Counted from the first letter of the stretch, positions 49,190 to 58,392 are shown. The stretch: DNA of 64,000 nucleotides from Bog-756 sp963713625 (GCA_963713625.1 CAVQMN010000004.1:124001-188000); one strand, 5' to 3'. Translations and numbers: made by a program. The notes: generated from the sequence alone by a model not told the origin.

Positions 49190-49872
49190 GAGACGACGTC
49201 CAAGAAGCCGCCCATGTACCCGACCGTGCTCATCGGTCCCCCGTTCCCGTAGAGGAAGCCGAGGCCGCAGGGTACGAAGCACTGCCACGGATACTCACCG
49301 GGGCCCGGCGTGACGAAGGAGGCCCTGATGATGTTCATGGCCGAGCTGGGGGCGGAGCACGGAGCCTGGCTGCACACGTTGGTGGCGTTGGGCGAGACCC
49401 CGATCAGCGGGACGTTGATGCCCAGAGTGGGGATGGCGAAGGTATGTCCGACCCCGTTGCCGACGTTCGAGTTGTAGCCGTAGATCCTCTTGCCGTTGTA
49501 GATCTCGGTGCCGCCGATCGTCCCTTGGACCAGCCCCCACTGCTGGTTCCGGAGCGGGCTTCCCGAGTCGAATTGCTCGACGGTGAGGTTGATCCGGGTA
49601 TGGGCCGGCACCTTCCAGATGGTCGAGTGGATCCACTGGCCCTGAGGATTTTTGACCAGGTAGGAGACCCAGGTCGGATGGTCGCCGTAGCCGGTGCCGA
49701 TCGAACCCACCGTCTGCACGACCAGATTGACGGGGGCCCCGGCGGCCTGCGCCGAGGTGAAGTCGACGGTGGGAGGACCGGTCAGGAGGAACCCGAGCAC
49801 GCCCCACACGGCAAAACCGGCGGCGATGATGAACAGCCCGAGAACGACCGATACCCTTCCCCCAAACGACAT
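49186..49872 (-). CDS. Membrane-anchored cupredoxin-like protein preceding ctaC
   Basis: A 228-residue protein with one N-terminal TM (VVLGLFIIAAGFAVWGVLGF) and an extracytoplasmic beta-rich domain. Its C-terminus, GEYPWQCFVPCGLGFLYG, then GGPMSTVGYMGGFLDVV, has the shape of a cupredoxin copper loop: Cys-x3-Cys as in CuA, but with Gly-rich sequence and Met where His-x2-Met stands in ctaC. A second Cys pair (VCSQAPC) lies upstream. GGGGAG six nt before the ATG supports the start. Being first in the oxidase operon and coupled to ctaC, it may be an electron carrier, copper donor or accessory subunit. Confidence 0.78.
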   Translation of the reverse strand: MSFGGRVSVVLGLFIIAAGFAVWGVLGFLLTGPPTVDFTSAQAAGAPVNLVVQTVGSIGTGYGDHPTWVSYLVKNPQGQWIHSTIWKVPAHTRINLTVEQFDSGSPLRNQQWGLVQGTIGGTEIYNGKRIYGYNSNVGNGVGHTFAIPTLGINVPLIGVSPNATNVCSQAPCSAPSSAMNIIRASFVTPGPGEYPWQCFVPCGLGFLYGNGGPMSTVGYMGGFLDVVS

Positions 49873-50054
49873 ACTGCGCTCCCCATGTCCTCGAGGGGTC
49901 GGTCAGGTGCAGTCACCTTCCCGTTCCCGGTGGCGCCATTCGCTCCCCGACCGTTCGGGGCACTCCTCAGCCTCCAAGCGTGACAGTATGCCGAGCGATC
50001 TCGCACGTCAAGCACCTTTTCCGGCCGGGTCCGGAGGCCAGACGGGCGCTGCCC

Positions 50055-50975
50055 TCAGCCCGGTTCGGCGGCCTCGGCCCGCACGGGCGGGAGCCCGGGT
50101 GCTCCGGGTCCCGTCGACCGGTGGGCCAACCGCTCGAGGACTTCGGACAGCGAGCCCTCCTGGTCGACCGCCCGCTTGATGATCACGATCAGGGCCGGCA
50201 CCGCCCAGAAGTCGCCGCACACCCACAGGATGGCCGCACCGATCTGCTGATCGGCGAACGGGGAGAGCGTCACGCCCGGCACGTGGGCGTAGACGGAGTA
50301 CCAACTGGCCGCGCTGAAGATGCTCAGGGCCATGGCCAGGACGAACATCACGATGTTGGTGCTGATGATGGCTCCGGCCTGCCAGATGGGGCTGGCCTTC
50401 AGCCGGAAGGGGTGCGAGGGGATGATCTGGAGCCAGAACAGCACCCCGGTGACGAAGAAGCTCCCGTGCATCAACCAGATGTGGACCGTCTGGTTGTCGG
50501 AGGCCAGGTCGAAGAGCACGGGGAAGTGCCAGACGATCATGACCGCGTTGAACGAGATGAGCGCGAACCAGGGGCTCGCCACCACCCGCCCCACCGGCCG
50601 GAGCACCCGCGACCAGGCGCCGAGCATGACGAAACGGCCCACTTTCCGGCGGGTCCGCACCGGCAGGGCGAACAGCAACGGGATCCAGGGCGCGCCGAGG
50701 ACGATGAGGATCGGGGCGTAGAAGGCAATGAGCAGATGCTCGATCATGTGCACGAAGAAGTAGTCGTCGGCCCAGTAGTCGATGGGCGAGTCGATGGCGA
50801 CGAGGAGCACCCCGAGGCCGCCGTAGAAGGCGAGGGAGTGGAGCCGTCGGCGCCGGGTCCGGGCGGGATCCGACCTTGCACGCAGACGGGCCAAACCGAC
50901 CTCGTGGGCCACGACCAGGACCGCCACCACGATGACGAAGGGATCGAACGACCAGTTCTGCGTGACGTAGTGCAC
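50055..50975 (-). CDS. ctaG: CtaG (caa3-type cytochrome oxidase assembly factor)
   Basis: A 306-residue membrane protein with about seven TM segments and the family signatures FFVHMIEHLLIAFYAPILIV, VWHFPVLFDLA, HIWLMHGSFFVTGVLFW and the C-terminal ADQQIGAAILW; the several His/Met residues in TMs are candidate copper ligands. It assists CuA/CuB metallation of the oxidase. It stands upstream of the ctaC operon on the same strand, separated by 182 nt that shows no gene. Confidence 0.9.
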   Translation of the reverse strand: MHYVTQNWSFDPFVIVVAVLVVAHEVGLARLRARSDPARTRRRRLHSLAFYGGLGVLLVAIDSPIDYWADDYFFVHMIEHLLIAFYAPILIVLGAPWIPLLFALPVRTRRKVGRFVMLGAWSRVLRPVGRVVASPWFALISFNAVMIVWHFPVLFDLASDNQTVHIWLMHGSFFVTGVLFWLQIIPSHPFRLKASPIWQAGAIISTNIVMFVLAMALSIFSAASWYSVYAHVPGVTLSPFADQQIGAAILWVCGDFWAVPALIVIIKRAVDQEGSLSEVLERLAHRSTGPGAPGLPPVRAEAAEPG

Positions 50976-51052
50976 GGTCGTGCTCCTCTACCCGCGGACG
51001 ACTCCGACTCCAACGTAGTCCGGACGGGCGGGGGCCAACTCGAGGTTCGACG

Positions 51053-52312
51053 TCAACTCGAGGATCCGTACTGGATGGGCACGGCCAGGGACTGGACCCG
51101 GTGCCATCCGCCGGCCCCCAGCGCGTACACCTCGAGGGTCGACTGGTCGGCGATCAACGCCTCGAACGCGCCTCCAGGACCGGCGACCACCGCGGATGTG
51201 CCCGCGGGTGGGCTGGCGAGCGGCTGCCAGCCCCCCGACGGGCCGACCACCGATGCCGAACGGACGTCTCCGCGGCCGCCTGCGCCCGCGGTGGTCACGA
51301 TCAGCCCGTCGGCCGCCGTGACTCCGGTCGAGGTGAGCACGGCCCCGCTCAGGTGGAGGGGACCGGAGACCGTCCATGCGCCCAGCCCATCGGCGCTGAA
51401 CAGCGCGCGGAGGGTGCGCGAGTCGCCGGTGCCCGAACTGACCAGGGCGGCCACGCCGGCCGGTGTGGCCACCAGGCGGAGGACCCGGGTCGGTCCCGAC
51501 GATCCCGGGGGCAGGATCGGCCCGATCGACCGCCACGATCCATGTACCGATTCGAAGATGCCGGCCCTCGTCTGGCGGGCACAGGCCGCGCCGACCAGGT
51601 CGGCTCCGCCCGTCCCGGCATCGCCGTCCCCGCCGAGGGCCACGGCGGTCAGCGCGGTGATCGAGCAGGCCGAAGCCGCCGGGTCGGCGGCCAGGCTCCG
51701 CTTGGAGGTGACCGTCGACCACATGGACAGGTCGCCACGGCTGGCCGTCACCGTGCCGCCCCCGGCGCGCAGCAGGGCCAGGTAGCCATCGTCGACCGAT
51801 GCAGCCAGGGCATCGGGAACCGGCGCCAGTGCGCCCGGCAGCACTCCTGACGTCCACGTCGTGGCCTGGCCGGACCGCTGGGCCAGCGGGGAGAAGAGGA
51901 GGTCGATCGAGGGTTCGAACCCGGCGGTGACGGTCGCCGGCGGTGTGATCGACGCCACCAGCCCGCCGTTGCTGGCCACCCCGGGCGGGGTGGCCAGCTT
52001 CCACCGGGATGATCCCTCGGGAAGGGTGACCAGTTGCCAGAAGGTGTTGACCGGGTCGTCGAGGTGGCCCATGGCCACGACGGCCCACGCACCCCCCGGG
52101 GTGGCCACCGACGTGGCCAGGGGGGCACCCTCCGACGACGCAGTGGCCGACGGTCCCGGCGAGGTTCCGGGGGGCAGGCCCGACGCCGACGAGCAGGCGG
52201 ACAGCACGGTCACGCTCAGCGCGGTCACGGTGAGAACGGCGATCGCTCCGGGCGGCCGGTCCCGGCGCGGCGGTCCACGGCGTCCCCCCCGCCGGCCTGC
52301 TCCACGACTCAC
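51053..52312 (-). CDS. Predicted lipoprotein, beta-propeller-like, unknown function
   Basis: 419 residues. A very basic N-terminus (RRGGRRGPPRRDR) and hydrophobic stretch lead to lipobox SVTVLSAC. The mature part is a series of short beta-repeat-like segments with recurrent W residues (WQLVTLPEG, WKLATPPG, WRSIGPILPP, WTVSGPLHLSG, WQPLASPPAG, WHRVQSL) spaced 40-60 residues apart, suggesting a propeller-like fold. GTG 52312 overlaps the stop of the SCO-fusion gene (GTGA). I do not recognise a family. Location suggests an extracytoplasmic role near the oxidase. Confidence 0.72.
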   Translation of the reverse strand: MSRGAGRRGGRRGPPRRDRPPGAIAVLTVTALSVTVLSACSSASGLPPGTSPGPSATASSEGAPLATSVATPGGAWAVVAMGHLDDPVNTFWQLVTLPEGSSRWKLATPPGVASNGGLVASITPPATVTAGFEPSIDLLFSPLAQRSGQATTWTSGVLPGALAPVPDALAASVDDGYLALLRAGGGTVTASRGDLSMWSTVTSKRSLAADPAASACSITALTAVALGGDGDAGTGGADLVGAACARQTRAGIFESVHGSWRSIGPILPPGSSGPTRVLRLVATPAGVAALVSSGTGDSRTLRALFSADGLGAWTVSGPLHLSGAVLTSTGVTAADGLIVTTAGAGGRGDVRSASVVGPSGGWQPLASPPAGTSAVVAGPGGAFEALIADQSTLEVYALGAGGWHRVQSLAVPIQYGSSS

Positions 52313-54198
52313 GACTGGGCGGCGTGCACTTGGCCGACCAACAGCGTCGAGAACGAGGACAGGCTGGAAGGGCTGGATGCTCCCGGGTCGGCGTTGAGGA
52401 TGGCCCGGGTCCGGCCCGTCCGGTCGATGACATACACGATGTCGGTATGGGCGACCATGGCACCGGCGGGAGCGACCTCGGCCTGCACCCCGTAGTCGTT
52501 CCACACCTTGTGGAGCTGGGCCACCGGCCCGGAGAGGAACATCCAGTTGGGCAGATGCTCGAGCCCTTCCTGGTTGTCGAACGCGGTGGTGATGGCGGCC
52601 GAGTCGTAGACCGGGTTGGTGACCACGGCCACCAGGTCGACCCCCGAGGCCTGGGATCCGAGCATCTGGTCCGTCTTGCGAAGCTCCTGGGCGATGAACG
52701 GACAGTCGGACGTGCACACCGGGTCGAGGAAGGTCAGCACCACGGTGTGGCCGGCCAGCGACCGGAGCGACACCTGGCGCCCGGCCTGGTCGGTGAGGGT
52801 GAAGGGAGCGGCGGGAAGGTCGACGATGTTGGGTGTCCCGTCGGTGGCCTCGGTCACGATGGGGTCGGCGTTGGGGTTGGTAGCGGCCACGGCCATCGGC
52901 GCCGTCCCCAACAGGACGATTCCCACCGCCCCGATGGCGGCCAGCACCCGCACCAGGTAAGACGGGCTGAGCCGATCGAGATAGCCGGTGGGCGCGGCAA
53001 CGGGCGTCGGAGAATCGGGGTCGGGCGCGGGCGCTGGCGCGGGCACGACGAGTGGAACCGGTCCTTCGGCCCGAACCGGCACCCTGACCACGGCCAGGTA
53101 GCCGGCCACGAACACGATGGCCATCGGAATCATCGAGTTGGGATCGGTGCCCACCCCGCCGAAGAAGCCGAGGTCCTGCACGAAGACCCAGGTGGCCACG
53201 CACAGGACGGCGCCGGCAATGACCCCGATGCGCAGGAGCCGGACCCGCCCGCTCACGAAGCATGCGCCGATGGCGATCAACGCCACCACCACCACCAGGT
53301 TGACGGCCCAACCATGGGCGGCGTCGAACGATCCGAACGACCGCAACCACGAGGCGAGCACCGACGGCTGGGACACCTGGCTCATCTGGCCGACCATGGC
53401 CGTCAATGTTCCCGGCACCGCTCCCGGGTGGGCCTGGCCCGACCAGAACCCCCGGCCGGGCCAGGCCTGGAGGACGCCCATCCCGATGAAGAAGACGCCC
53501 GATCCCCGCAGCAGCCATCGGCCGAGCTCGGATGTCTCCCAGCTCGAGTCGCGCAGCGCGACCAGCACCCCGGCCACCACGTAGAAGAGCACGGCTCCGG
53601 GGGCGCCGAACAGCCAGCTGGCCCCGGGGGCGAAGATGCCCCCGAACGCCTCCCCGAACACCCAGACGACCAGGCCCCACCCGGCACTCACCGCCCCCGC
53701 GCTCCGAGACCAGTACCCGCGGGGGGCGACGAGCAGGAACACCCCGATCCCGATCTGGATCCACACCGTGGCCGCGGCGGCGGTGACCGGATGGTTGGAC
53801 CAGATGGTGGCGCCGAAATTGACGACGTGCTGCACCCACCCCGGCGACGACGCCGCTCCCGGGGTAAGGACGCCACCGGGCAACCCCACCGGCATCGAGC
53901 CCTGCACCTGCAACAGACCGTCGAACAGCCAGAGCAGCCCGAAGCTGATCCGGAGCAGCCGGCGGGCCGGCGGCTCCGGATACGGCCACGGATCGACCGT
54001 CTTGGCATTGAGGGTCCCGGCCGCCACCGCGTGCCGGTAGTTCAGGGTGCGAATGACATTCCAGGCCAGGGCCAGGACCACGGCCAGGATGAGGACGGCC
54101 ACGAACTGATGGTCAAGATCGGTGCGGAAGGCGGTGACGATGGTGGGATTGCCGTTCTGGAGTCCCGACCCCATTCCCGGCATGTCGATGGCAACCAT
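52309..54198 (-). CDS. Fusion of a polytopic membrane domain with a C-terminal SCO/SenC copper-chaperone domain
   Basis: 629 residues. The N-terminal 370 residues contain about eight TM helices with RISFGLLWLFDGLLQVQGSM, a DoxX-like arrangement. After a Pro/Ala linker (about 375-405) and another TM, a thioredoxin-fold SCO domain follows with C-T-S-D-C in DPVCTSDCPFIAQE (about 494-498) and a distal His in MVAHTDIVYVID. SCO domains are normally tethered by a single TM, so the fusion is unusual. It is the second SCO in the island and is coupled by GTGA overlap to the downstream lipoprotein. Confidence 0.86.
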   Translation of the reverse strand: MVAIDMPGMGSGLQNGNPTIVTAFRTDLDHQFVAVLILAVVLALAWNVIRTLNYRHAVAAGTLNAKTVDPWPYPEPPARRLLRISFGLLWLFDGLLQVQGSMPVGLPGGVLTPGAASSPGWVQHVVNFGATIWSNHPVTAAAATVWIQIGIGVFLLVAPRGYWSRSAGAVSAGWGLVVWVFGEAFGGIFAPGASWLFGAPGAVLFYVVAGVLVALRDSSWETSELGRWLLRGSGVFFIGMGVLQAWPGRGFWSGQAHPGAVPGTLTAMVGQMSQVSQPSVLASWLRSFGSFDAAHGWAVNLVVVVALIAIGACFVSGRVRLLRIGVIAGAVLCVATWVFVQDLGFFGGVGTDPNSMIPMAIVFVAGYLAVVRVPVRAEGPVPLVVPAPAPAPDPDSPTPVAAPTGYLDRLSPSYLVRVLAAIGAVGIVLLGTAPMAVAATNPNADPIVTEATDGTPNIVDLPAAPFTLTDQAGRQVSLRSLAGHTVVLTFLDPVCTSDCPFIAQELRKTDQMLGSQASGVDLVAVVTNPVYDSAAITTAFDNQEGLEHLPNWMFLSGPVAQLHKVWNDYGVQAEVAPAGAMVAHTDIVYVIDRTGRTRAILNADPGASSPSSLSSFSTLLVGQVHAAQS

Positions 54199-54370
54199 GG
54201 GCTACCGAACGACCGTCGGGCGGTCGACCATCAGGACCTCGGACGTCTGGATCACTCGTACCCTCGGCCTCACGGAGGCTGATTGTACGTGCCTCTCCCA
54301 CCGCTCTTTCGGCGCCCACCCGAACCGGGTTCCGTGACTAGCACCGGCCCCGGCGCCGTGGTCGGCCGGC

Positions 54371-54760
54371 TCAGGGCGAGGATTCCGCTTCGGGGCCGGC
54401 CCGCTGCGCTTCGGCGCGCGCCTCGGCCTCGGCCAACGAGCGCTGATGTTCCTGCCACTTGATCAGCATGTCGACGTGCTCGGGTGCGACCACCTTCGGT
54501 TTGGCCTGGGCCTGGTGTTTGCGCCGACTCTGGTGCAGCGTCGTCCACCACATGTAGACGGCGAACACGGCAAACATCGGCCATTCGAAAACGTAAGCCC
54601 AGCTCAACTCGTTCCCACCCAGCGCACGCTTCACCTCGAACACGAAGGCGGCGGCGCACAGGGCAAGCCCGGCAGCCAACGTGAGATGGAGCTTCACCGC
54701 CTCCGAGCCGGTGAGGCGCGTCCCCGATCGAACCGGATCGGACGGTTCGGGATGACCCAC
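54371..54760 (-). CDS. Small two-TM membrane protein with charged coiled tail
   Basis: About 129 residues, unrecognised. Two TM segments (LTLAAGLALCAAAFVFEV; YVFEWPMFAVFAVYMWWTTL) are followed by a basic and then helical charged tail (HVDMLIKWQEHQRSLAEAEA, ending EAESSP). GTG 54760 has AGGG eight nt upstream; GTG 54778 would add six residues. It lies 172 nt upstream of the SCO-fusion gene, so it could be part of the respiratory island. Function unknown. Confidence 0.66.
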   Translation of the reverse strand: MGHPEPSDPVRSGTRLTGSEAVKLHLTLAAGLALCAAAFVFEVKRALGGNELSWAYVFEWPMFAVFAVYMWWTTLHQSRRKHQAQAKPKVVAPEHVDMLIKWQEHQRSLAEAEARAEAQRAGPEAESSP

Positions 54761-54835
54761 GACCCCAACCCTATCCACGCCCTCGGGGGCCGAGGCGGCC
54801 GCGGGCCACCCGGTCCCTTCACCCTGCCGACGGCG

Positions 54836-55708
54836 CTACTCGCCCAGCAGCAGCCCGTAGTTGGCGCCGCGGCGGAGATGGTGGCCCCCGTCCACGGCCA
54901 GGTTCTCGCCGCTGATCCAGGCCGACTCGGGCCCGGCCAGGAACCTGACCGCGGCGGCGATGTCCTCGACGGTCCCGAGGCGACTGATCGGCATCTCGGC
55001 CAGATAGTCGTCGAGCAACGGCCCACCGGCGGTGATCGGTGCCATCAGTTCGTCGTCGACAATCCCGGGCTGCACGGTGTTGACCCGTACGCCGGTCCGT
55101 CCCAGTTCCTCGGCCGCATAGCGACACAGCATGTCGATGCCGGCCTTGGCCGATCCGTAGGCCCAGAGGTAGCGGTGGGGGAAGCTGCCGGCACCGGACG
55201 ACATGCCGATGATGGATCCTCCGGGCGCTGCGCCGCCGTCGACTCCGGTTCCGATTCCGGTGGCCATGAGCGGTGCCGCGTGCTTGATGCAGAGGAAGGT
55301 CCCGATGAGATTGAGGTCGACCGTGGCCCGCACCTGGGCCAGGTCGGCATCACAGATCGGCCCCATGTGCATCGCACCCCCGGCGTTGGCGAACAGGATG
55401 TCGAGGCGGCCGCGTCCGGCTGCGGCCACCGCCACCGCTTCGGCGATCTGGTCCTCGACGGTGACGTCGGCCACCACATAGGTGGCCGTCCCCCTCGGCC
55501 CCCCGGCCTCTTCGGATGCGGCCGCCGCCTCCTCGAGCACGGCCACAGCAGACTGCAGGCGCTCTTCCGTGCGACCGCAGATGGTGACCAGGGCCCCATC
55601 ACTGACCAGTCGGGTGGCGGCGCCCAGTCCGATGCCGCTTCCTCCGCCCGTGACCAGCGCAGACAGTCCGACGATTCCACTGCTGCGCCCGGCTTCGCCG
55701 TTCATCAC
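54836..55708 (-). CDS. Short-chain dehydrogenase/reductase
   Basis: 290-residue classical SDR: cofactor motif VTGGGSGIGLGAA, NAGG, catalytic Ser in GMSSGAGS and YGSAKAG (Tyr-x3-Lys), ending with SGENLAVDGGH, the usual tail. The Arg in TICGRTEERL after strand 2 favours NADP(H). GTG 55708 has AAGGAG eight nt upstream; ATG 55705 follows directly. Divergent from an acyl-CoA synthetase, which suggests a fatty-acyl or lipid-related substrate. Confidence 0.91.
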   Translation of the reverse strand: MMNGEAGRSSGIVGLSALVTGGGSGIGLGAATRLVSDGALVTICGRTEERLQSAVAVLEEAAAASEEAGGPRGTATYVVADVTVEDQIAEAVAVAAAGRGRLDILFANAGGAMHMGPICDADLAQVRATVDLNLIGTFLCIKHAAPLMATGIGTGVDGGAAPGGSIIGMSSGAGSFPHRYLWAYGSAKAGIDMLCRYAAEELGRTGVRVNTVQPGIVDDELMAPITAGGPLLDDYLAEMPISRLGTVEDIAAAVRFLAGPESAWISGENLAVDGGHHLRRGANYGLLLGE

Positions 55709-55838
55709 TCGATTGTCTCCTTGTTCGGTGGAGGGGCACCCGGCGACGCGCCCGGAGCGGGACGTGCTACAGAGTGACCGTCTGTGTTGCCTGACGGCAG
55801 CATGCTAGGGGCGGTTCCAGGGGATGAGGAGAGGATCC

Positions 55839-57449
55839 ATGACTTCCAGGCAGTTCAATCTGGCCGATCTGTTCGAAGAGGTCGTCGATACCGTCCCAGA
55901 CCGGCCCGCACTGGTGGCTGGCGGCCGGCGGCTCACCTACCGCCAACTCGACGAGCGGGCCAACCGGTTTGCCCACGTTCTCGAGAACCAAGGCGTCGGC
56001 TCCGGCGCCCACGTCGGCATACTGGCCCACAACTGTGCCGAGTGGGCCGAGGCCATGATCGGCTGCTACAAGGCGCGGACGGTCCCGGTCAACCTCAACT
56101 ACCGATACGTCGCATCCGAGTTGGCCTACGTCATCGACAATGCCGATCTCGAGACCCTCGTGTTCGAACGGGCCCTGTCACCGCTGGTGGCCGAGTCGAC
56201 TGCCGGACGGGCCCCCGCACCACCGCTCCACCTGGTGGCTATCGACGACGGATCGCCGGCGGCCGCGCTGCCGTCCACCGTCGTGGAGTACGAGGATGCC
56301 CTGGCCTCGGCCGCTCCCGATCGCGACTTCGGACCACGATCACCCGACGATGTCTACGTGCTCTACACGGGTGGCACCACCGGGATGCCCAAGGGTGTCA
56401 TCTGGCGACAGGAGGACATCTTCTTTGCGGCCATGGGTGGAGGCGGGTGGGGTGCGGCACCGATCGGGACGGCCGATGAGCTCGCCGGCCGTCTCGACCC
56501 GGAGGACGACCACAGGGTGACCATGCTGGTCATGGCACCGTTGATGCACGGGAATGCACAGTGGGTGATGTGGAACGCGTTCATGATGGGCGGTACGGCC
56601 GTTCTCTACACGGACCACCGGTACGACCCGGACCGGGTGTTGCGGCTGATCGGGGACGAGGGTGTGGTCTCGGTGGGCCTGGTCGGTGACGCCATGGCCC
56701 GGCCGCTGGCCGAGGCACTGGCGTCCGCTGCTCCCGGGACCTACGACATGTCCACACTCGCGGTCATCGGATCCGGCGGGGCCATGCTGTCCTCAGCGGT
56801 CAAGGACGAGCTCAAGAAACAGCTGCCCGCCGTCATCATCATGGACAGGTTCGGATCGAGTGAGAGCGGGGCCCAGGGAGCCGTCGAGGACGGCGCTTCG
56901 GGACCACGGTTTGTGATGAGTGCCGACACCTCGGTGCTTGACGAGCAGTTGGATCCCCTTTCCCCGGGGGACGGGAGGATCGGGAGGCTGGCCCGCACGG
57001 GCAGAATTCCCATCGGGTACTACAAGGACAGCGAGAAGACAGAGGCGACCTTCCCGGTGGATGGGCAGGGCGTGCGGTGGTCGATCCCCGGCGATCTCGC
57101 TTCGGTCGAGACCGACGGCACCATCACCGTCCATGGGCGGGGCTCGGCATCGATCAACTCTGGTGGCGAGAAGATCTTTCCCGAGGAGGTCGAGGCCGCG
57201 GTCAAGACCCATCCGGAAGTGTTCGGCGCCATCGTGGTCGGCCTCCCCGACGACCGGTTCGGCGAACGGGTGGCCGTGGTGATCTGCCCACGGGACCCGG
57301 CCCGCGCTCCGAACCTCGAGGACATCCGGGCCTACTGTCGCGATCACATCGCCAGCTACAAAATCCCCCGTCAGTTGCTGGTTGTGGAGGAGATCCCCCT
57401 GACCGCAGCCGGGAAGCCGGATGCCAAGGCGGCCAAAGCCCTCTTCTGA
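55839..57449 (+). CDS. AMP-forming acyl-CoA synthetase
   Basis: 536-residue ANL-superfamily ligase that activates a carboxylic acid as acyl-AMP then acyl-CoA. P-loop YTGGTTGMPKGV (about 181), A5-like DRFGSSESG (about 342), A7/A8 region GRGSASINSGGEKIFPEEVE and the catalytic Lys in TAAGKPDAKA are intact. The ATG at 55839 is chosen because AGGAG lies seven nt upstream; the ATG at 55824 would overlap that site. Substrate probably a medium- or long-chain fatty acid or steroid-type side chain; not determinable. Confidence 0.92.
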   Translation: MTSRQFNLADLFEEVVDTVPDRPALVAGGRRLTYRQLDERANRFAHVLENQGVGSGAHVGILAHNCAEWAEAMIGCYKARTVPVNLNYRYVASELAYVIDNADLETLVFERALSPLVAESTAGRAPAPPLHLVAIDDGSPAAALPSTVVEYEDALASAAPDRDFGPRSPDDVYVLYTGGTTGMPKGVIWRQEDIFFAAMGGGGWGAAPIGTADELAGRLDPEDDHRVTMLVMAPLMHGNAQWVMWNAFMMGGTAVLYTDHRYDPDRVLRLIGDEGVVSVGLVGDAMARPLAEALASAAPGTYDMSTLAVIGSGGAMLSSAVKDELKKQLPAVIIMDRFGSSESGAQGAVEDGASGPRFVMSADTSVLDEQLDPLSPGDGRIGRLARTGRIPIGYYKDSEKTEATFPVDGQGVRWSIPGDLASVETDGTITVHGRGSASINSGGEKIFPEEVEAAVKTHPEVFGAIVVGLPDDRFGERVAVVICPRDPARAPNLEDIRAYCRDHIASYKIPRQLLVVEEIPLTAAGKPDAKAAKALF

Positions 57450-57505
57450 CGACCTGGGGACAGCGGGGATGCGCCGGACCGGCAACGGCTTCGGCCGTGG
57501 GATGT

Positions 57506-58390
57506 CTAACCCGGCACGACCGGCCCCGTGTTCGACAGTCGGGCTCCGACGACGGCGTCCACCGTGTCCACCACCAGGTCGACGGCTTTCAGCAAGAGAT
57601 CGGCGGTGATATCGACCGTGCCGTGGGCACCACAATCCGGCCACAGACCGAGGACACGGGCGGGCACCGGTCGGGAGGAAGATCGGAGCCCGGCGGCCAG
57701 AGCCAGAAACGCGAGTTCCTCGGCCCAGGGCCCGCCCGGACGACCGCCGGCCATCGAGACCAGCGCCACCGGTTGGAGGCGCCGGGCGGCTTCACCCGGG
57801 CCTCCCCGTTCCTCGGGCAGTGCCACCCGAAGTTCGCAGCGGCCCTTGAGTCGAACCGGGCGCGGCGCCGGGCAGCTCCACTGGTCGTCCACCCCGCCGA
57901 TCTCGGGCAGTGACGGGATGGACGTCCACTCGAGGGCCAACCACAGCGGGGTGGCCCAGGTGACGGCGTCGGCGAGCACAGAGGCCCGCGCTCCGTCGGC
58001 CAGGCCGGCAAACCACGGTTCCCAGTGGAAGGTCCGCCAGCCTGTCCGCTCCCACTCCGCCACCGCCTCGCCGGAGATCGGGCCGGCCGCCTCCATGGGC
58101 GTGTGGAAGCGCCCGGTGACGCAGGCACGGACGATGGCCAGCCCGAGGGATCGACGAACGAACAGCGGCTTCCACGCGAAGGCCTCCGGCGGTGCGGCCA
58201 GGCGTTCGGGACAGGTCCGGGCCTGACGGAGGAGGGGCAGGTCCACGAGGACGTCGTCGCCAGGCGCGAGACGCTCGACCACCGGTCGGATGGCGGACAC
58301 CAGGCGGTCCCGTATGGCGAGGCGGGCGCCATCATCGATCGACACGGGCGGCGGGGCCGTCAACTCGCGGGTCAGCTCGAGGGCCCGCAT
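57506..58390 (-). CDS. Protein of unknown function, probable degenerate paralogue of the adjacent PD-(D/E)XK nuclease-like protein
   Basis: 294 residues, read leftward from ATG 58390, two nt after the stop of the nuclease-like gene. The C-terminal third (WAEELAFLALAAGLRSSSRP, then PARVLGLWPDCGAHGTVDIT and ADLLLKAVDLVVDTVDAVV) lines up by eye with the post-catalytic part of its neighbour (HRADLHFYALIEALRNTAPP, then VVATYYTRTGELDVDPVTEE). At the active site the neighbour's RVDLAVG and IVEVKSG become RCELRVA and ALVSMAGG, losing the D and ExK residues. A role as a non-catalytic partner is inferred. The N-terminal half, with two Trp-rich stretches (GWRTFHWEPWFAGL), is unlike anything I know. Confidence 0.7.
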   Translation of the reverse strand: MRALELTRELTAPPPVSIDDGARLAIRDRLVSAIRPVVERLAPGDDVLVDLPLLRQARTCPERLAAPPEAFAWKPLFVRRSLGLAIVRACVTGRFHTPMEAAGPISGEAVAEWERTGWRTFHWEPWFAGLADGARASVLADAVTWATPLWLALEWTSIPSLPEIGGVDDQWSCPAPRPVRLKGRCELRVALPEERGGPGEAARRLQPVALVSMAGGRPGGPWAEELAFLALAAGLRSSSRPVPARVLGLWPDCGAHGTVDITADLLLKAVDLVVDTVDAVVGARLSNTGPVVPG

Positions 58391-58392
58391 CG

